Positions 56,149 to 64,000 of a stretch of DNA of 64,000 nucleotides are shown here, piece by piece. Numbering within the stretch: position 1 is the stretch's first letter; each line of letters begins with the position of its first letter. This DNA comes from Candidatus Planktophila versatilis (lineage in GTDB: Bacteria > Actinomycetota > Actinomycetes > Nanopelagicales > Nanopelagicaceae). Made by a program: the position numbers and the translations under genes. A model generated the notes under the pieces. It did not search any database. It was not told the origin of the DNA and worked only from the letters and a program-made list of their open reading frames with translations. The stretch is from assembly GCF_002288265.1 (NCBI RefSeq), contig NZ_CP016778.1:558001-622000 (forward strand). Reading direction: 5' to 3'.

Positions 56149-57029
56149 CGGGCGCCTCCTCTGGCGATTAGTTCTCGGGCTAGGCGGCGATAAGACTGTG
56201 CGCCACCTGAAGATGATGCGTAGGCGGTGATGGGTTCACCCGCAACGGTTGTCTCTGAGAATCGAATAGTTTTTGCGATGATTGTTTCAAAGACATCCTC
56301 TGGATATTTCTCAAGGATTGCAGTGAGAACCTCGCGATTATGAAGGGTCTTGCGGTCATACATTGTTGCCAAAATTCCAATAAGTCTGAGATCAGGATTA
56401 AGAAAACTTCTCACCTTATCGATATTGCCCTTAAGCTCGATGAATCCGTGGAGTGCGAAATACTCACATTGCAATGGAACAATTACTTCATCTGAAGCAA
56501 CCAGTGCATTAATAGTGAGTTGACCCATCGTTGGTTGGCAATCAATGAGAATGACATCGTATTCAGAACTCAGACGTGCTAGCGCGCGCTTGAGATATTG
56601 CTGGCCACCGATTTCAGCGCCAAGTGTTGTTTCCGCAGTACCGAGATCACGGTTTGCAGGCAGGAAATCCAAATTTGCAACTGATGACTTAAGTACGATC
56701 TCATCGATATTGGCATCAGGTGTCATCAGCGCGTAATAAACAGTGTTTTCAAGTGGGAGGCTATGAGCGTTGACACCTAGACCAAGGGAGAGACCACCTT
56801 GTGGGTCGAAGTCGACCAGCAGAACTCGACGACCTAGTTCTGCGAGAGCAGCACCTAGGTTGATTGTGGAGGTAGTTTTACCCACACCGCCTTTTTGATT
56901 GAAGATTGAAATGATTTTTGCATGCCCGTGCTCTGTTAAGGGTGCGGGGATCTTAAAATTCTTCGGTTCGCGTCCAAGTAGGCTGGCTGTAGTTGCCACA
57001 TCATCGTCAAATGTCGATTTAGCGTTCAA
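56145..57029 (-). CDS. ParA-family ATPase linked to scpAB
   Basis: The 294-residue protein is a ParA/Soj-type P-loop ATPase with the deviant Walker A FNQKGGVGKTTSTINL (about 43-58), Walker A' VLLVDFDPQGGLS and Walker B VILIDCQPTMG. It has an N-terminal extension of about 38 residues. It is not the parAB pair near oriC, because no parB follows; its partner is the RHH-like gene. The TTG at 57029 is preceded by AGAGG. The divergent neighbour scpA encodes a condensin subunit, so a role in chromosome organisation is likely. Confidence 0.88.
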   Translation of the reverse strand: MNAKSTFDDDVATTASLLGREPKNFKIPAPLTEHGHAKIISIFNQKGGVGKTTSTINLGAALAELGRRVLLVDFDPQGGLSLGLGVNAHSLPLENTVYYALMTPDANIDEIVLKSSVANLDFLPANRDLGTAETTLGAEIGGQQYLKRALARLSSEYDVILIDCQPTMGQLTINALVASDEVIVPLQCEYFALHGFIELKGNIDKVRSFLNPDLRLIGILATMYDRKTLHNREVLTAILEKYPEDVFETIIAKTIRFSETTVAGEPITAYASSSGGAQSYRRLARELIARGGAR

Positions 57030-57095
57030 GCGAGAAACCTCTTTTCATTTGTCACGACTCTACGCGTAATGCGCTGCGATATGCAAGTAACGAAG

Positions 57096-57101
57096 TACTG
57101 T
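57096..57101 (+). promoter_or_regulatory. Candidate -10 box for leaderless scpA mRNA
   Basis: TACTGT ends 6 nt before the GTG at 57108, and there is no ribosome binding site. It decides between this GTG and the in-frame ATG at 57069. Confidence 0.5.
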
Positions 57102-57107
57102 TCGCAC

Positions 57108-57980
57108 GTGGAAAATACCCTGATTCCGGTCCCAACACCGGAGGCTATCCCGGCAGAAACGGGTTTTAACGTCCACCTGTCCAACTTCGATGGCCCCTTT
57201 GATCTCCTGCTCCAACTGATTTCTCGCCACAAACTAGATATCACCGAGGTCTCCTTAAGCCTTGTCACCGATGAATTCATCTCATTTATTCGCAAATTGG
57301 AGGAATCGGGCGAGGGCTGGCGCCTTGACCAGGCGACCGAATTTCTAGTTATCGCCGCAACCCTTCTAGATCTCAAAGCAGCTCGTCTGCTGCCTAGCGG
57401 TGAGATTGAGGATGAGGAAGACCTTGCCATCCTTGAGGCCAGAGACATTCTCTTCGCCCGATTGCTGCAATACCGCGCCTTTAAAGAGATTGCCGCCTCC
57501 TTCCAGGAAGCGATTTTGGCCGCTGACAAGTCCTTCCCACGTGTGGTAGCCCTCGATCCCGCTCTAGCATCACTACTTCCTGAAGTCCTGATCGGGGTGG
57601 GAGCCCAACGCTTTGCCGCGATAGCTGAGCGTGTGCTCACGCCTAAGGCACCACCAGTTGTGGCTGTGGAGCACCTTCACAGCGCCCTCGTGAGCGTGGC
57701 GGAGGAGTCTCGCTCAGTTGTCGAGGCGCTTCGAAAGTCACGAACGCTATCCTTTAGAAATCTCATTCAAGGCGCGGACTCCACCCTCGTTGTCGTGGCC
57801 AGATTCCTTGCCCTGCTAGACCTCTACCGACAGGGCGCCTTGCGATTCGAGCAGGTAATGGCGCTGGGCGAACTCCAGGTCACCTGGGTTGGCTCCGATG
57901 AGGGAGAAGTTCTAGCGACTAATGAGTTTGATATCCAGCCAGAGATTGAAAACGAGACAGAAGAGGGCGAAAATGTCTAA
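57108..57980 (+). CDS. scpA: Segregation and condensation protein A (kleisin)
   Basis: ScpA is the kleisin that bridges the heads of SMC in the bacterial condensin. The 290-residue protein has the N-terminal SMC-neck-binding helices (FNVHLSNFDGPFDLLLQLISRHKLDI), an acidic middle and the C-terminal winged helix (VVARFLALLDLYRQGALRFEQ). I prefer the GTG at 57108 to the ATG at 57069 because of the promoter-like box between them. The base composition of scpA-scpB is visibly more GC-rich than that of genes to the left. It overlaps scpB by 8 bp. Confidence 0.93.
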   Translation: MENTLIPVPTPEAIPAETGFNVHLSNFDGPFDLLLQLISRHKLDITEVSLSLVTDEFISFIRKLEESGEGWRLDQATEFLVIAATLLDLKAARLLPSGEIEDEEDLAILEARDILFARLLQYRAFKEIAASFQEAILAADKSFPRVVALDPALASLLPEVLIGVGAQRFAAIAERVLTPKAPPVVAVEHLHSALVSVAEESRSVVEALRKSRTLSFRNLIQGADSTLVVVARFLALLDLYRQGALRFEQVMALGELQVTWVGSDEGEVLATNEFDIQPEIENETEEGENV

Positions 57981-58539
57981 TCCCGAGCTTCACAGTCCTG
58001 AGCTTGCCCGTTCCATCGAAGCGATTCTCATGGTCGTAGATCAGCCGGTTACTGAATTGACCCTTGCCACAGTCCTTGAGGTGCCGGTCGAGCAGATCGT
58101 CTCGGCGTTAGAGGCCCTTGTGCCGAGCTACTCCGATCGCGGGTTTGCCCTGAAGGCCATCAATGGTGGGTGGCGCTTCTATAGCCATCCAGACTTTAGT
58201 CCAGCGGTCGAAAAATTCGTTCTAGATGGCCAGCAGAACCGCCTTACCCAAGCCGCCCTAGAAACCCTGGCCGTTATTGCCTACCGCCAACCAGTTTCAC
58301 GGGCTCGAGTCTCTGCTATCCGGGGAGTAAACGTCGAAGCGGTGATGAAGACCCTGATCACTCGTGGCCTGGTGGAGGAGTACGGGGTCGAGAACGAAAC
58401 TGGAGCCATTCTCTATAAGACCACAAGCTACTTCTTGGAGCGGCTAGGCCTAAATGCCCTAACTGACCTGCCGCCGCTTGCCCCTCATCTGCCAGATATC
58501 GATAGCCTGGATGAGATCCTCGATTCGCTTACTGACTAG
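57973..58539 (+). CDS. scpB: Segregation and condensation protein B
   Basis: ScpB is the winged-helix dimer that binds the middle of ScpA in the SMC-ScpAB complex. The 188-residue protein has SIEAILMVVDQPV, the FALKAINGGWRFYSHPDF hairpin and TQAALETLAVIAYRQPVSRARVSAIRGV, the signature of the family. I chose the ATG at 57973, which overlaps scpA by 8 bp and follows GAGGG; a more upstream in-frame ATG at 57922 adds non-family residues. Confidence 0.93.
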   Translation: MSNPELHSPELARSIEAILMVVDQPVTELTLATVLEVPVEQIVSALEALVPSYSDRGFALKAINGGWRFYSHPDFSPAVEKFVLDGQQNRLTQAALETLAVIAYRQPVSRARVSAIRGVNVEAVMKTLITRGLVEEYGVENETGAILYKTTSYFLERLGLNALTDLPPLAPHLPDIDSLDEILDSLTD

Positions 58540-58620
58540 CTAACGCTCTACACTTCCGACTCCCACCCCTTAGCCAAGGCCTCGATGATCGAGGATTGTG
58601 CGGGGAGTTGACTGTCGAGA

Positions 58621-59352
58621 ATGGATAGCCACATGGCCGAAATGCGCCTTAATAAGATTATTGCCGATGCGGGAATTACTAGCCGCCGCGGTGCCGATGA
58701 ACTCATCATGGATGGTCGAGTCACCGTTGATGGTCACCAAATTAGAGAGCTCGGAGCTAAATTTGACCCTGAAAAGGTCAAAGTAACAGTCGATGGTGAG
58801 ACAATTACCCGTTCTTTGTCTAAGACTTATTTAGCACTTCATAAGCCTAGAGGTGTTTTGTCTACCATGTTTGACCCGGAAGGTCGCCCTTCACTATCTG
58901 ACTTTATCAACCTTCGAACCGAGCGCCTTTTTCACGTGGGACGCCTGGACAAGGACTCTGAAGGGCTAATTCTGCTCACAAACGATGGAGATTTGACCTT
59001 TAGAGCGACCCATCCCTCCTTTGGCCTTGAGAAGACCTACATCATTGAATTCGATGGAAAACTTCCCGTGGGAGTCGAAAAGACCCTTTTGAAGGGGGTC
59101 GAGCTCGAAGATGGAATGGGCCGAGTTCTGAGTTTTAACCACCTATCGCCACAATGGATCGAAGTCGTCATTCACGAAGGTCGATACCACATCATCCGTC
59201 GTCTGATGGAGGCAGTAGGGGTGGAGGTCCTTCGATTGATTAGAACCAAGTTTGGGCCTATTTCTTTGGGGGAGACCCTCGAGGGACGATGGCGAGATCT
59301 CAATAGCGGTGAATTGGTAAGCCTACAAACAGCTTTAGATATAAAACCTTAA
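58621..59352 (+). CDS. rluB: RluB/RsuA-family pseudouridine synthase
   Basis: The enzyme converts a uridine in rRNA to pseudouridine, probably in 23S rRNA. The 243-residue protein has an N-terminal S4 domain (MRLNKIIADAGITSRRGADE) and the catalytic aspartate motif GRLDKDSEGLILLTNDGDL. ATG codons at 58621, 58633 and 58642 are all possible starts; the last is closest to the family start. The 81-bp gap before it holds a CCTCGA-TGA-TCGAGG dyad at 58580-58594. The order scpA-scpB-rluB is conserved in many bacteria. Confidence 0.92.
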   Translation: MDSHMAEMRLNKIIADAGITSRRGADELIMDGRVTVDGHQIRELGAKFDPEKVKVTVDGETITRSLSKTYLALHKPRGVLSTMFDPEGRPSLSDFINLRTERLFHVGRLDKDSEGLILLTNDGDLTFRATHPSFGLEKTYIIEFDGKLPVGVEKTLLKGVELEDGMGRVLSFNHLSPQWIEVVIHEGRYHIIRRLMEAVGVEVLRLIRTKFGPISLGETLEGRWRDLNSGELVSLQTALDIKP

Positions 59353-59616
59353 GTCTATATAGAATCGTTTAATAGGTAAGTAGATAAATAGATACTCTTG
59401 GCCTCAGACTTTCAAGTATAGATATATCGATAATAATACGCTTAATCATGACCACAAAATATCGATAAATTGATAGTTTGTAATTCGATGGATCGGCTCG
59501 CTTGTGTTGACCTTGATTTTCTCTCCACTTGTTAGCGTTTAGTCGATAAAACGTTTAAAGTGCAAAACCATTTGCAATCAATCTCTTAGAAAATGAGTTA
59601 CGGCTACACTTGCCTA
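59353..59616. other. AT-rich intergenic region of unknown role
   Basis: This 264-bp stretch between rluB and aroH is much richer in A+T than its neighbours. TCGATAA occurs at 59427-59433, 59462-59468 and 59543-59549, with several GATA repeats between 59382 and 59425 and the palindrome AAACGTTT near 59550. A TTGACC hexamer at 59507-59512 is a possible -35 box. No coding frame or clear long hairpin is seen. Confidence 0.6.
59605..59610 (+). promoter_or_regulatory. Candidate -10 box for leaderless aroH mRNA
   Basis: TACACT ends 6 nt before the ATG at 59617 and no ribosome binding site is present. It supports 59617 as the start over the in-frame ATG at 59593. Confidence 0.5.
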
Positions 59617-59979
59617 ATGTCAGTGCGTGCAATCAGGGGAGCAACCCAAGTAGAGGCCAATACGGCTGAGAGTATCTACTCGGGCGTGGTTGAGCTGCTC
59701 TCTGAAATTCTCAGCGCCAACGGGCTCTCTCCTCAAGATGTGATTTCTGTACTCTTCACCTCGAGCCCTGATCTCAATGCCGCTTTCCCGGCTGCTGGTG
59801 CGCGGGAGGTCGGTTTTGCATCAGTTCCGTTGATCTGCGCCGTAGAGATCGACGTTCCAGGGGCCCTTGAGCGCACGATTCGCGTGATGGCGCACGTAGA
59901 AACCGCTGCGAGCGCTGACTCAATCTCACATATCTATCTGCATGGGGCTAAATCCCTGCGCCGAGACATTGCCCAGTAG
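59617..59979 (+). CDS. aroH: Chorismate mutase, AroH class
   Basis: The enzyme turns chorismate into prephenate, the entry to phenylalanine and tyrosine synthesis. The 120-residue protein has the trimeric AroH-type sequence RAIRGATQVEANTAESIYSG, SVLFTSSPDLNAAFPA and VPLICAVEIDVPGAL, unlike the all-helical AroQ class. It lies 3 bp before tyrA, the next enzyme of tyrosine synthesis, so the pair is probably one transcript. Confidence 0.92.
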   Translation: MSVRAIRGATQVEANTAESIYSGVVELLSEILSANGLSPQDVISVLFTSSPDLNAAFPAAGAREVGFASVPLICAVEIDVPGALERTIRVMAHVETAASADSISHIYLHGAKSLRRDIAQ

Positions 59980-59982
59980 CTC

Positions 59983-61053
59983 ATGAGCGCGAAACTTCCC
60001 TTTTCGAGCGTGGGCATTATCGGCTCTGGCCTGATCGGCACCTCTATTGGGCTAGCCCTCTCCAAAAAGGGCGTCTCGGTGACCATGCTCGATCAAGATT
60101 CGCGCACCCAGGGCATAGCCCAGGCACTTATGGGAAATCAGGGCGAGGAGATCTCCGGCGCCGAACTCGTTATCGCGGCCGTTCCTGTTTCAGCTTTCCC
60201 TATGGTCATTACTACTCTAGAAAGAGCAACCTTCAAGGGTGTATTGATAGACGTTACGTCTATCAAGATTAAGCCTTTACTTGAGGTATCAAAATCTTCT
60301 TTAAGTAGCTCGCAATTCCTGCCGACACATCCCATGGCAGGGCGTGAGTTCTCAGGAGTTGAGTCAGCTCGAGCAGATCTCTTCGAAGGTCGACCTTGGA
60401 TGATTGATTCCACAGGCGTTGAGCAGCAGGCACTTGCCTGGGGTAAGGCTCTTATTGAGTCACTAGGTGCTCAGGTTATTGATATGCCGGCGGCCGATCA
60501 CGATCAAGCGGTAGCGCTGGTCTCGCATCTTCCGCAACTCATCTCTTCACTGCTGGCCAAGCAGTTGGCTGAAAAACCAGTCAGCTGGCTAGAGCTATCT
60601 GGGGGAGGGTTGCGCGATACCACCCGCATAGCGGCCTCTGATCCGTCTTTGTGGAAGGAGATTATCGCCGCCAATAGTTCGGCTATCGCGCCTCTTCTTA
60701 AATCCTTGGCCTCAGATCTCAACACTCTGATCTCTAATATTGAAAGTGAAAACTTCATTGCAGGTGTGATCAAAGATGGGCAAGCGGGTAGAGCGCTCAT
60801 TCCTGGCAAACATGGTGGGAAAGCGCGTGAATACACCCATCTGCCGATAGTCATTGAAGATAAACCAGGTCAGTTGGCTGCGATATTTGATGAGTGCGCA
60901 AAGGTTTCGGTGAATATCGAAGATCTCTCCATCGAACACTCTCCAGGTCAAGAGACAGGTTTGATTACTTTGGCCGTTTCGCATTCAGATGCTCTCACTT
61001 TGAAAGCGCATTTAGAGAGTGAAGGCTGGGACGTTCACGCTCCACGTTCGTAA
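59983..61053 (+). CDS. tyrA: Prephenate dehydrogenase with C-terminal ACT domain
   Basis: TyrA oxidatively decarboxylates prephenate to 4-hydroxyphenylpyruvate. The 356-residue protein has the NAD-binding GIIGSGLIGTSIGLALSKKG, the catalytic histidine region LPTHPMAGREFSGVE, HDQAVALVSHLPQL and a C-terminal ACT domain from about residue 285 (PIVIEDKPGQLAAIFDECAK) that probably senses tyrosine. It follows aroH by 3 bp. Confidence 0.93.
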   Translation: MSAKLPFSSVGIIGSGLIGTSIGLALSKKGVSVTMLDQDSRTQGIAQALMGNQGEEISGAELVIAAVPVSAFPMVITTLERATFKGVLIDVTSIKIKPLLEVSKSSLSSSQFLPTHPMAGREFSGVESARADLFEGRPWMIDSTGVEQQALAWGKALIESLGAQVIDMPAADHDQAVALVSHLPQLISSLLAKQLAEKPVSWLELSGGGLRDTTRIAASDPSLWKEIIAANSSAIAPLLKSLASDLNTLISNIESENFIAGVIKDGQAGRALIPGKHGGKAREYTHLPIVIEDKPGQLAAIFDECAKVSVNIEDLSIEHSPGQETGLITLAVSHSDALTLKAHLESEGWDVHAPRS

Positions 61054-61093
61054 TTCACTGTATTGGGCACCTGCGCCTTAGAATGTAATCACT

Positions 61094-61099
61094 TATAGA
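61094..61099 (+). promoter_or_regulatory. Candidate -10 box before cmk-der
   Basis: TATAGA ends 6 nt before the GTG at 61106. TAGAAT at 61079-61084 is an alternative that would give a short leader without a ribosome binding site. Either way translation appears leaderless or nearly so. Confidence 0.4.
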
Positions 61100-61105
61100 T
61101 GGGCT

Positions 61106-63082
61106 GTGAAGATGATTGTTGTTGCACTAGATGGCCCTAGCGGCTCTGGTAAATCCAGCACATCGAAGAACATTGCCATTCGAGCCGGATGGAGTTACTT
61201 AGATACCGGTGCTTTATACCGCGCAATCACATTCATTGCTTTATCGATAAAGAGTGATAACGCAAATGACATTATCGCTGCCGTCATTGATACACCTATC
61301 ACTTTCAATTCAAATCCCAGAGATCCACAAGTCTTTGTTGGATCAACGAATGTCAGTGAAGAGATTCGCAGTCAAGAAGTAACAGAGAAAGTTTCAATTA
61401 TTAGTGCTCTGCCACAGGTTCGCGCAGAGCTACTCACTTTGCAGAGATCCATCATTGCTAAAGCAGACCGTGGGATTGTTGTTGAAGGTCGCGACATCGG
61501 CACAGTTGTCTGTCCTGATGCGGCGCTGAAGATTTATCTCACCGCCGAGATTTCAGCTCGAGCAGCAAGACGAGATGCTGAACAAGACGGTGCGGCAGGG
61601 GGTGTTGACGCTGTTGCGCAATCACTCTCAACCCGCGATGAGATTGATACAAATCGCACGATTTCACCGTTATCAATGGCAACGGATGCGGTGCATATAG
61701 ATTCAACTGAACTTACGCTCGATGAAACTGTGGAACGAATTTGGGAACTATTATCGCAACGTTCGCTCTTGGGACTTCCGATTGTTGCCATTCTTGGACG
61801 TCCGAACGTTGGTAAATCAACTTTGATCAATCGATTTATTGGTCGTCGGGAAGCAATCGTTGAGGACACTCCGGGTGTCACGCGTGATCGCGTGCAATAC
61901 GAATGCGAATGGGGCGGTCGTCGCTTCATCATTATGGATACTGGTGGCTGGGAGTCTAAACCAGATGGAATTTCAGTTCAGGTGAGTGCAAGTGCTGAAC
62001 TGGCAATGGGCGAGGCAGATGTTCTCTGTTTTGTCGTCGATGCCCAAGTGGGCGCACTCGATGAAGATGATGTATTGGTTCAAGAGTTACGTAAAGCGAA
62101 GAAGCCAACAATTCTGGTTGCTAACAAAGTCGATGGTGATAACGATGAATCTGATGCGCATGCGCTGTGGAATATTGGTTTAGGTGAACCGCACTTTGTA
62201 TCGGCCTTGCATGGTCGCGGTAGCGGAGATTTGCTGGATTCAATTACCAAGCTCCTGCCTGAAGTAGGTGCGGCACAAGTACAAGATGGCTATCGCCGGA
62301 TAGCCCTCATTGGTCGTCCAAATGTGGGTAAATCCAGTTTGCTTAACGCTCTGGCTGGCGAGAATCGTTCTATCGTTGATGATGTTGCGGGAACAACTCG
62401 CGATCCAGTGGATGAGCTCATTGAATTCGGCGGAAGTATCTGGAGATTTGTAGATACCGCTGGGCTTAAAAAGCGGGCCAACCAAGCTAGCGGAACAGAT
62501 TATTACGCGACCTTGCGAACACAAACTGCCTTGGAACGTTGTGAATGTGCAGTAGTCATCCTCGATGCATCAGTTCCTATCTCCGAGCAGGACCTGAGAG
62601 TTATCACGATGGTCGAAGAGGCGGGCAAGGCGATGGTAATCGTCATGAATAAATGGGATTTGGTAGATGATGACCGACGCACTCAGCTTGATAAAGAAAT
62701 TGAACGACATCTAGACCAGGTTGAATGGGCGCAGATTGTGAACGTTGCAGCCAAGACCGGATGGCACCGTGATCGACTAGCGCCGGCACTTCGCACAGCA
62801 ATTGATTCTTGGGAACGTCGCGTTCCAACTTCCAAACTCAACTCTTTCTTGGGCGCCCTCATTGGTGCGACGCCGCCACCTGTTCGCGGTGGTAAGCAGC
62901 CAAAGGTGTACTACGCAACACAGGCCGGCATTGCACCACCTAAGTTCGTGGTCTTCTCATCTGGCTGGATCGAGGCTTCTTATCGTAGATTTATCGAACG
63001 CCGCTTACGCGAAGAGTTCAAATTCCCTGGAACGCCGGTTCAGGTGGCTATCCGCGTGAAGGAACGAGATAAGGAGGCGTAG
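61106..63082 (+). CDS. Fused cytidylate kinase and GTPase Der
   Basis: One 658-residue protein joins CMP/dCMP kinase (residues 1 to about 215: ALDGPSGSGKSSTSKNIA, YLDTGALYRA, VVEGRDIGTVVCPDA) to Der/EngA, the double-domain GTPase of 50S subunit assembly. Der has G1 motifs GRPNVGKST at about 231-238 and GRPNVGKSS at about 403-410, G3 DTGG and DTAG, G4 NKVD and NKWD, and a C-terminal KH domain. No stop or start lies between the halves. The same fusion is known in some other actinobacteria. The GTG at 61106 is followed by an in-frame ATG at 61112. Confidence 0.95.
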   Translation: MKMIVVALDGPSGSGKSSTSKNIAIRAGWSYLDTGALYRAITFIALSIKSDNANDIIAAVIDTPITFNSNPRDPQVFVGSTNVSEEIRSQEVTEKVSIISALPQVRAELLTLQRSIIAKADRGIVVEGRDIGTVVCPDAALKIYLTAEISARAARRDAEQDGAAGGVDAVAQSLSTRDEIDTNRTISPLSMATDAVHIDSTELTLDETVERIWELLSQRSLLGLPIVAILGRPNVGKSTLINRFIGRREAIVEDTPGVTRDRVQYECEWGGRRFIIMDTGGWESKPDGISVQVSASAELAMGEADVLCFVVDAQVGALDEDDVLVQELRKAKKPTILVANKVDGDNDESDAHALWNIGLGEPHFVSALHGRGSGDLLDSITKLLPEVGAAQVQDGYRRIALIGRPNVGKSSLLNALAGENRSIVDDVAGTTRDPVDELIEFGGSIWRFVDTAGLKKRANQASGTDYYATLRTQTALERCECAVVILDASVPISEQDLRVITMVEEAGKAMVIVMNKWDLVDDDRRTQLDKEIERHLDQVEWAQIVNVAAKTGWHRDRLAPALRTAIDSWERRVPTSKLNSFLGALIGATPPPVRGGKQPKVYYATQAGIAPPKFVVFSSGWIEASYRRFIERRLREEFKFPGTPVQVAIRVKERDKEA

Positions 63083-63084
63083 CA

Positions 63085-63642
63085 ATGTTGACGATTCCTA
63101 ACGCGCTCACATTCCTGCGATTCCTAGGGATTCCGCTCTTCATCTGGCTCGCCTTAGATCAACGTGCAGATGGTTGGGCCATCCTGGTCCTGATGATTGG
63201 CGGCGCTACTGATTACTTTGATGGCAAATTAGCTCGCGCACTTAATCAAGAATCGCGCTTTGGCGAGATCGCTGATCCCACGATTGATCGTCTCTATATT
63301 GCAGCCACCATCATCGTCTTATACATCAGAGATGCGATTCCACTCTGGGTCATACTTGTCTTGGTAGCCCGCGATGTTGCGATGGCGATACTGGCCCTGG
63401 TGATTCAGATGCGAGGGCTTCCTACGTTGCAAGTGACATATCTGGGTAAGGCAGCGACATTTAATCTGCTCTATGCCTTCCCATTTCTACTTCTAGCGCT
63501 TAACCCGAATTGGTATGGCACCGTTGCCTTCATTTTCGGCTGGGCCTTTACCGGCTGGGGAGTGGCTCTCTATGTAGCCACGGCCATCGGGTATTTCCGG
63601 ACCGGGATAAATAGCATTAGAGTGCGCCCAGAAGTTATCTAG
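63085..63642 (+). CDS. CDP-alcohol phosphatidyltransferase
   Basis: This 185-residue membrane enzyme belongs to the family that joins CDP-diacylglycerol to an alcohol. The catalytic motif is present as FDGKLARALNQESRFGEIAD with the last aspartate in PTID. About five or six membrane helices are predicted. The alcohol (glycerol phosphate for PgsA-type or inositol phosphate for PIP synthase) cannot be fixed by eye; a phosphatidylglycerophosphate or cardiolipin synthase is likely. An AGGAGG ribosome binding site lies between the cmk-der stop and its ATG. Confidence 0.88.
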   Translation: MLTIPNALTFLRFLGIPLFIWLALDQRADGWAILVLMIGGATDYFDGKLARALNQESRFGEIADPTIDRLYIAATIIVLYIRDAIPLWVILVLVARDVAMAILALVIQMRGLPTLQVTYLGKAATFNLLYAFPFLLLALNPNWYGTVAFIFGWAFTGWGVALYVATAIGYFRTGINSIRVRPEVI

Positions 63643-63661
63643 CGGATAGTAGAGGCGCACG

Positions 63662-64000
63662 ATGTCGGTAATTCCAGCAGAATTGCAGTACACAAAAGAA
63701 CATGAGTGGGTAGCACCTACCGAAACTGCACTTCGCTATCGAATGGGCATTACTGACTTCGCCCAGGGCGCCCTCGGTGACATTGTCTACGTGCAAATGC
63801 CGAAAATTGGTGAAAAGGTCATCGCTGATGCGGTGTGTGGCGAAGTTGAATCAACAAAGAGCGTTTCCGAAATCTTCGCACCCCTTACTGGAACCGTTGT
63901 TGCAATTAATGAAACCCTTAGCGCCACACCAGAGCTGATCAACTCCGATCCCTACGGATTGGGATGGTTGGTTGAAATTGAAGTAGGAGCAGAGCCAGCA
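63662..64000 (+). CDS. gcvH: Glycine cleavage system H protein, 3'-truncated by window edge
   Basis: GcvH carries the lipoyl arm that shuttles the aminomethyl group between the P, T and L proteins of glycine cleavage. The visible 113 residues have YTKEHEWV, YRMGITDFAQGALGDIVYVQ, the lipoylated lysine at residue 66 in GEVESTKSVSEI, and APLTGTVVAIN. The frame is still open at the window end; only a few residues should be missing from a normal ~125-residue protein. AGAGG lies before the ATG. Confidence 0.93.
   Translation, partial: MSVIPAELQYTKEHEWVAPTETALRYRMGITDFAQGALGDIVYVQMPKIGEKVIADAVCGEVESTKSVSEIFAPLTGTVVAINETLSATPELINSDPYGLGWLVEIEVGAEPA

Noticed and set aside
57069-57107. Longer N-terminus of ScpA starting at the ATG at 57069
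   Set aside because: It includes a cysteine-rich stretch unlike the family, and a TAnnnT box at 57096-57101 would fall inside the coding sequence. The GTG at 57108 fits better.
58580-58594. CCTCGA-TGA-TCGAGG dyad as a terminator after scpB
   Set aside because: The stem is only 6 bp and no T-run follows on either strand, so I did not list it as a terminator.

Overview
The window is a 64 kb stretch of core chromosome from a small-genome, moderate-GC actinobacterium. The gene orders uvrB-uvrA-uvrC-rapZ-yvcK-whiA-gap-pgk-tpiA-secG-rbpA, sufRBD-Rieske-CSU-sufT, argH-tyrS and xerD/parA/scpA/scpB/rluB/aroH/tyrA/cmk-der, together with WhiA, RbpA and TlyA, are actinobacterial. The base composition (near half GC, by eye), very tight packing and the 16S sequence fit the freshwater acI / Nanopelagicales group (Planktophila-like). 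That lineage call is inference from reading the sequence, not from a database search.

Layout: 1-11459 holds the end of rpsA, coaE, the complete UvrABC excision repair set, and rapZ-yvcK-whiA. 11604-15222 is lower glycolysis (gap, pgk, tpiA) followed by secG and rbpA. 15232-19706 on the minus strand is ctaA-tkt-pgi. 19789-26046 is the SUF iron-sulfur cluster operon with its SufR regulator, followed by an ABC exporter that runs tail-over-tail into a SURF1 gene. 28868-30374 has a 27-bp divergent promoter region, then fabG-fabI (type II fatty acid synthesis). 30600-36078 is translation: infC (apparent ATC start), rpmI, rplT, a SpoU methyltransferase, pheS, pheT. 36117-42245 is argC-argB-argD-argR-argH-tyrS behind a tandem ArgR-type operator. 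42246-47928 is an rrn operon with two tandem promoters, no spacer tRNA, processing stems around 16S and 23S, and a strong terminator. 47976-55734 carries a TPR-like protein, an SSB paralog, two small coiled-coil proteins, tlyA, nadK, recN, pyrG and xerD. 55735-59352 is an RHH protein/ParA pair facing away from scpA-scpB-rluB. 59617-64000 is aroH, tyrA, a fused cmk-der gene, a CDP-alcohol phosphatidyltransferase and the start of gcvH.

The genes are almost all housekeeping. I see no insertion sequence, prophage, CRISPR array, toxin-antitoxin pair or other accessory island, and no tRNA gene. I did not find a new multi-gene system. What stands out is regulatory: (1) a recurrent TAnnnT box lying 6 nt (sometimes 7-8) before start codons, pointing to widespread leaderless mRNAs; (2) a two-box ArgR operator whose second box runs into the argC promoter; (3) the rare infC start codon and structured leader; (4) a 15-bp perfect hairpin inside the first codons of the SpoU methyltransferase gene; (5) rRNA processing stems whose 3' arms can also fold locally; and (6) an unexplained AT-rich gap before aroH.
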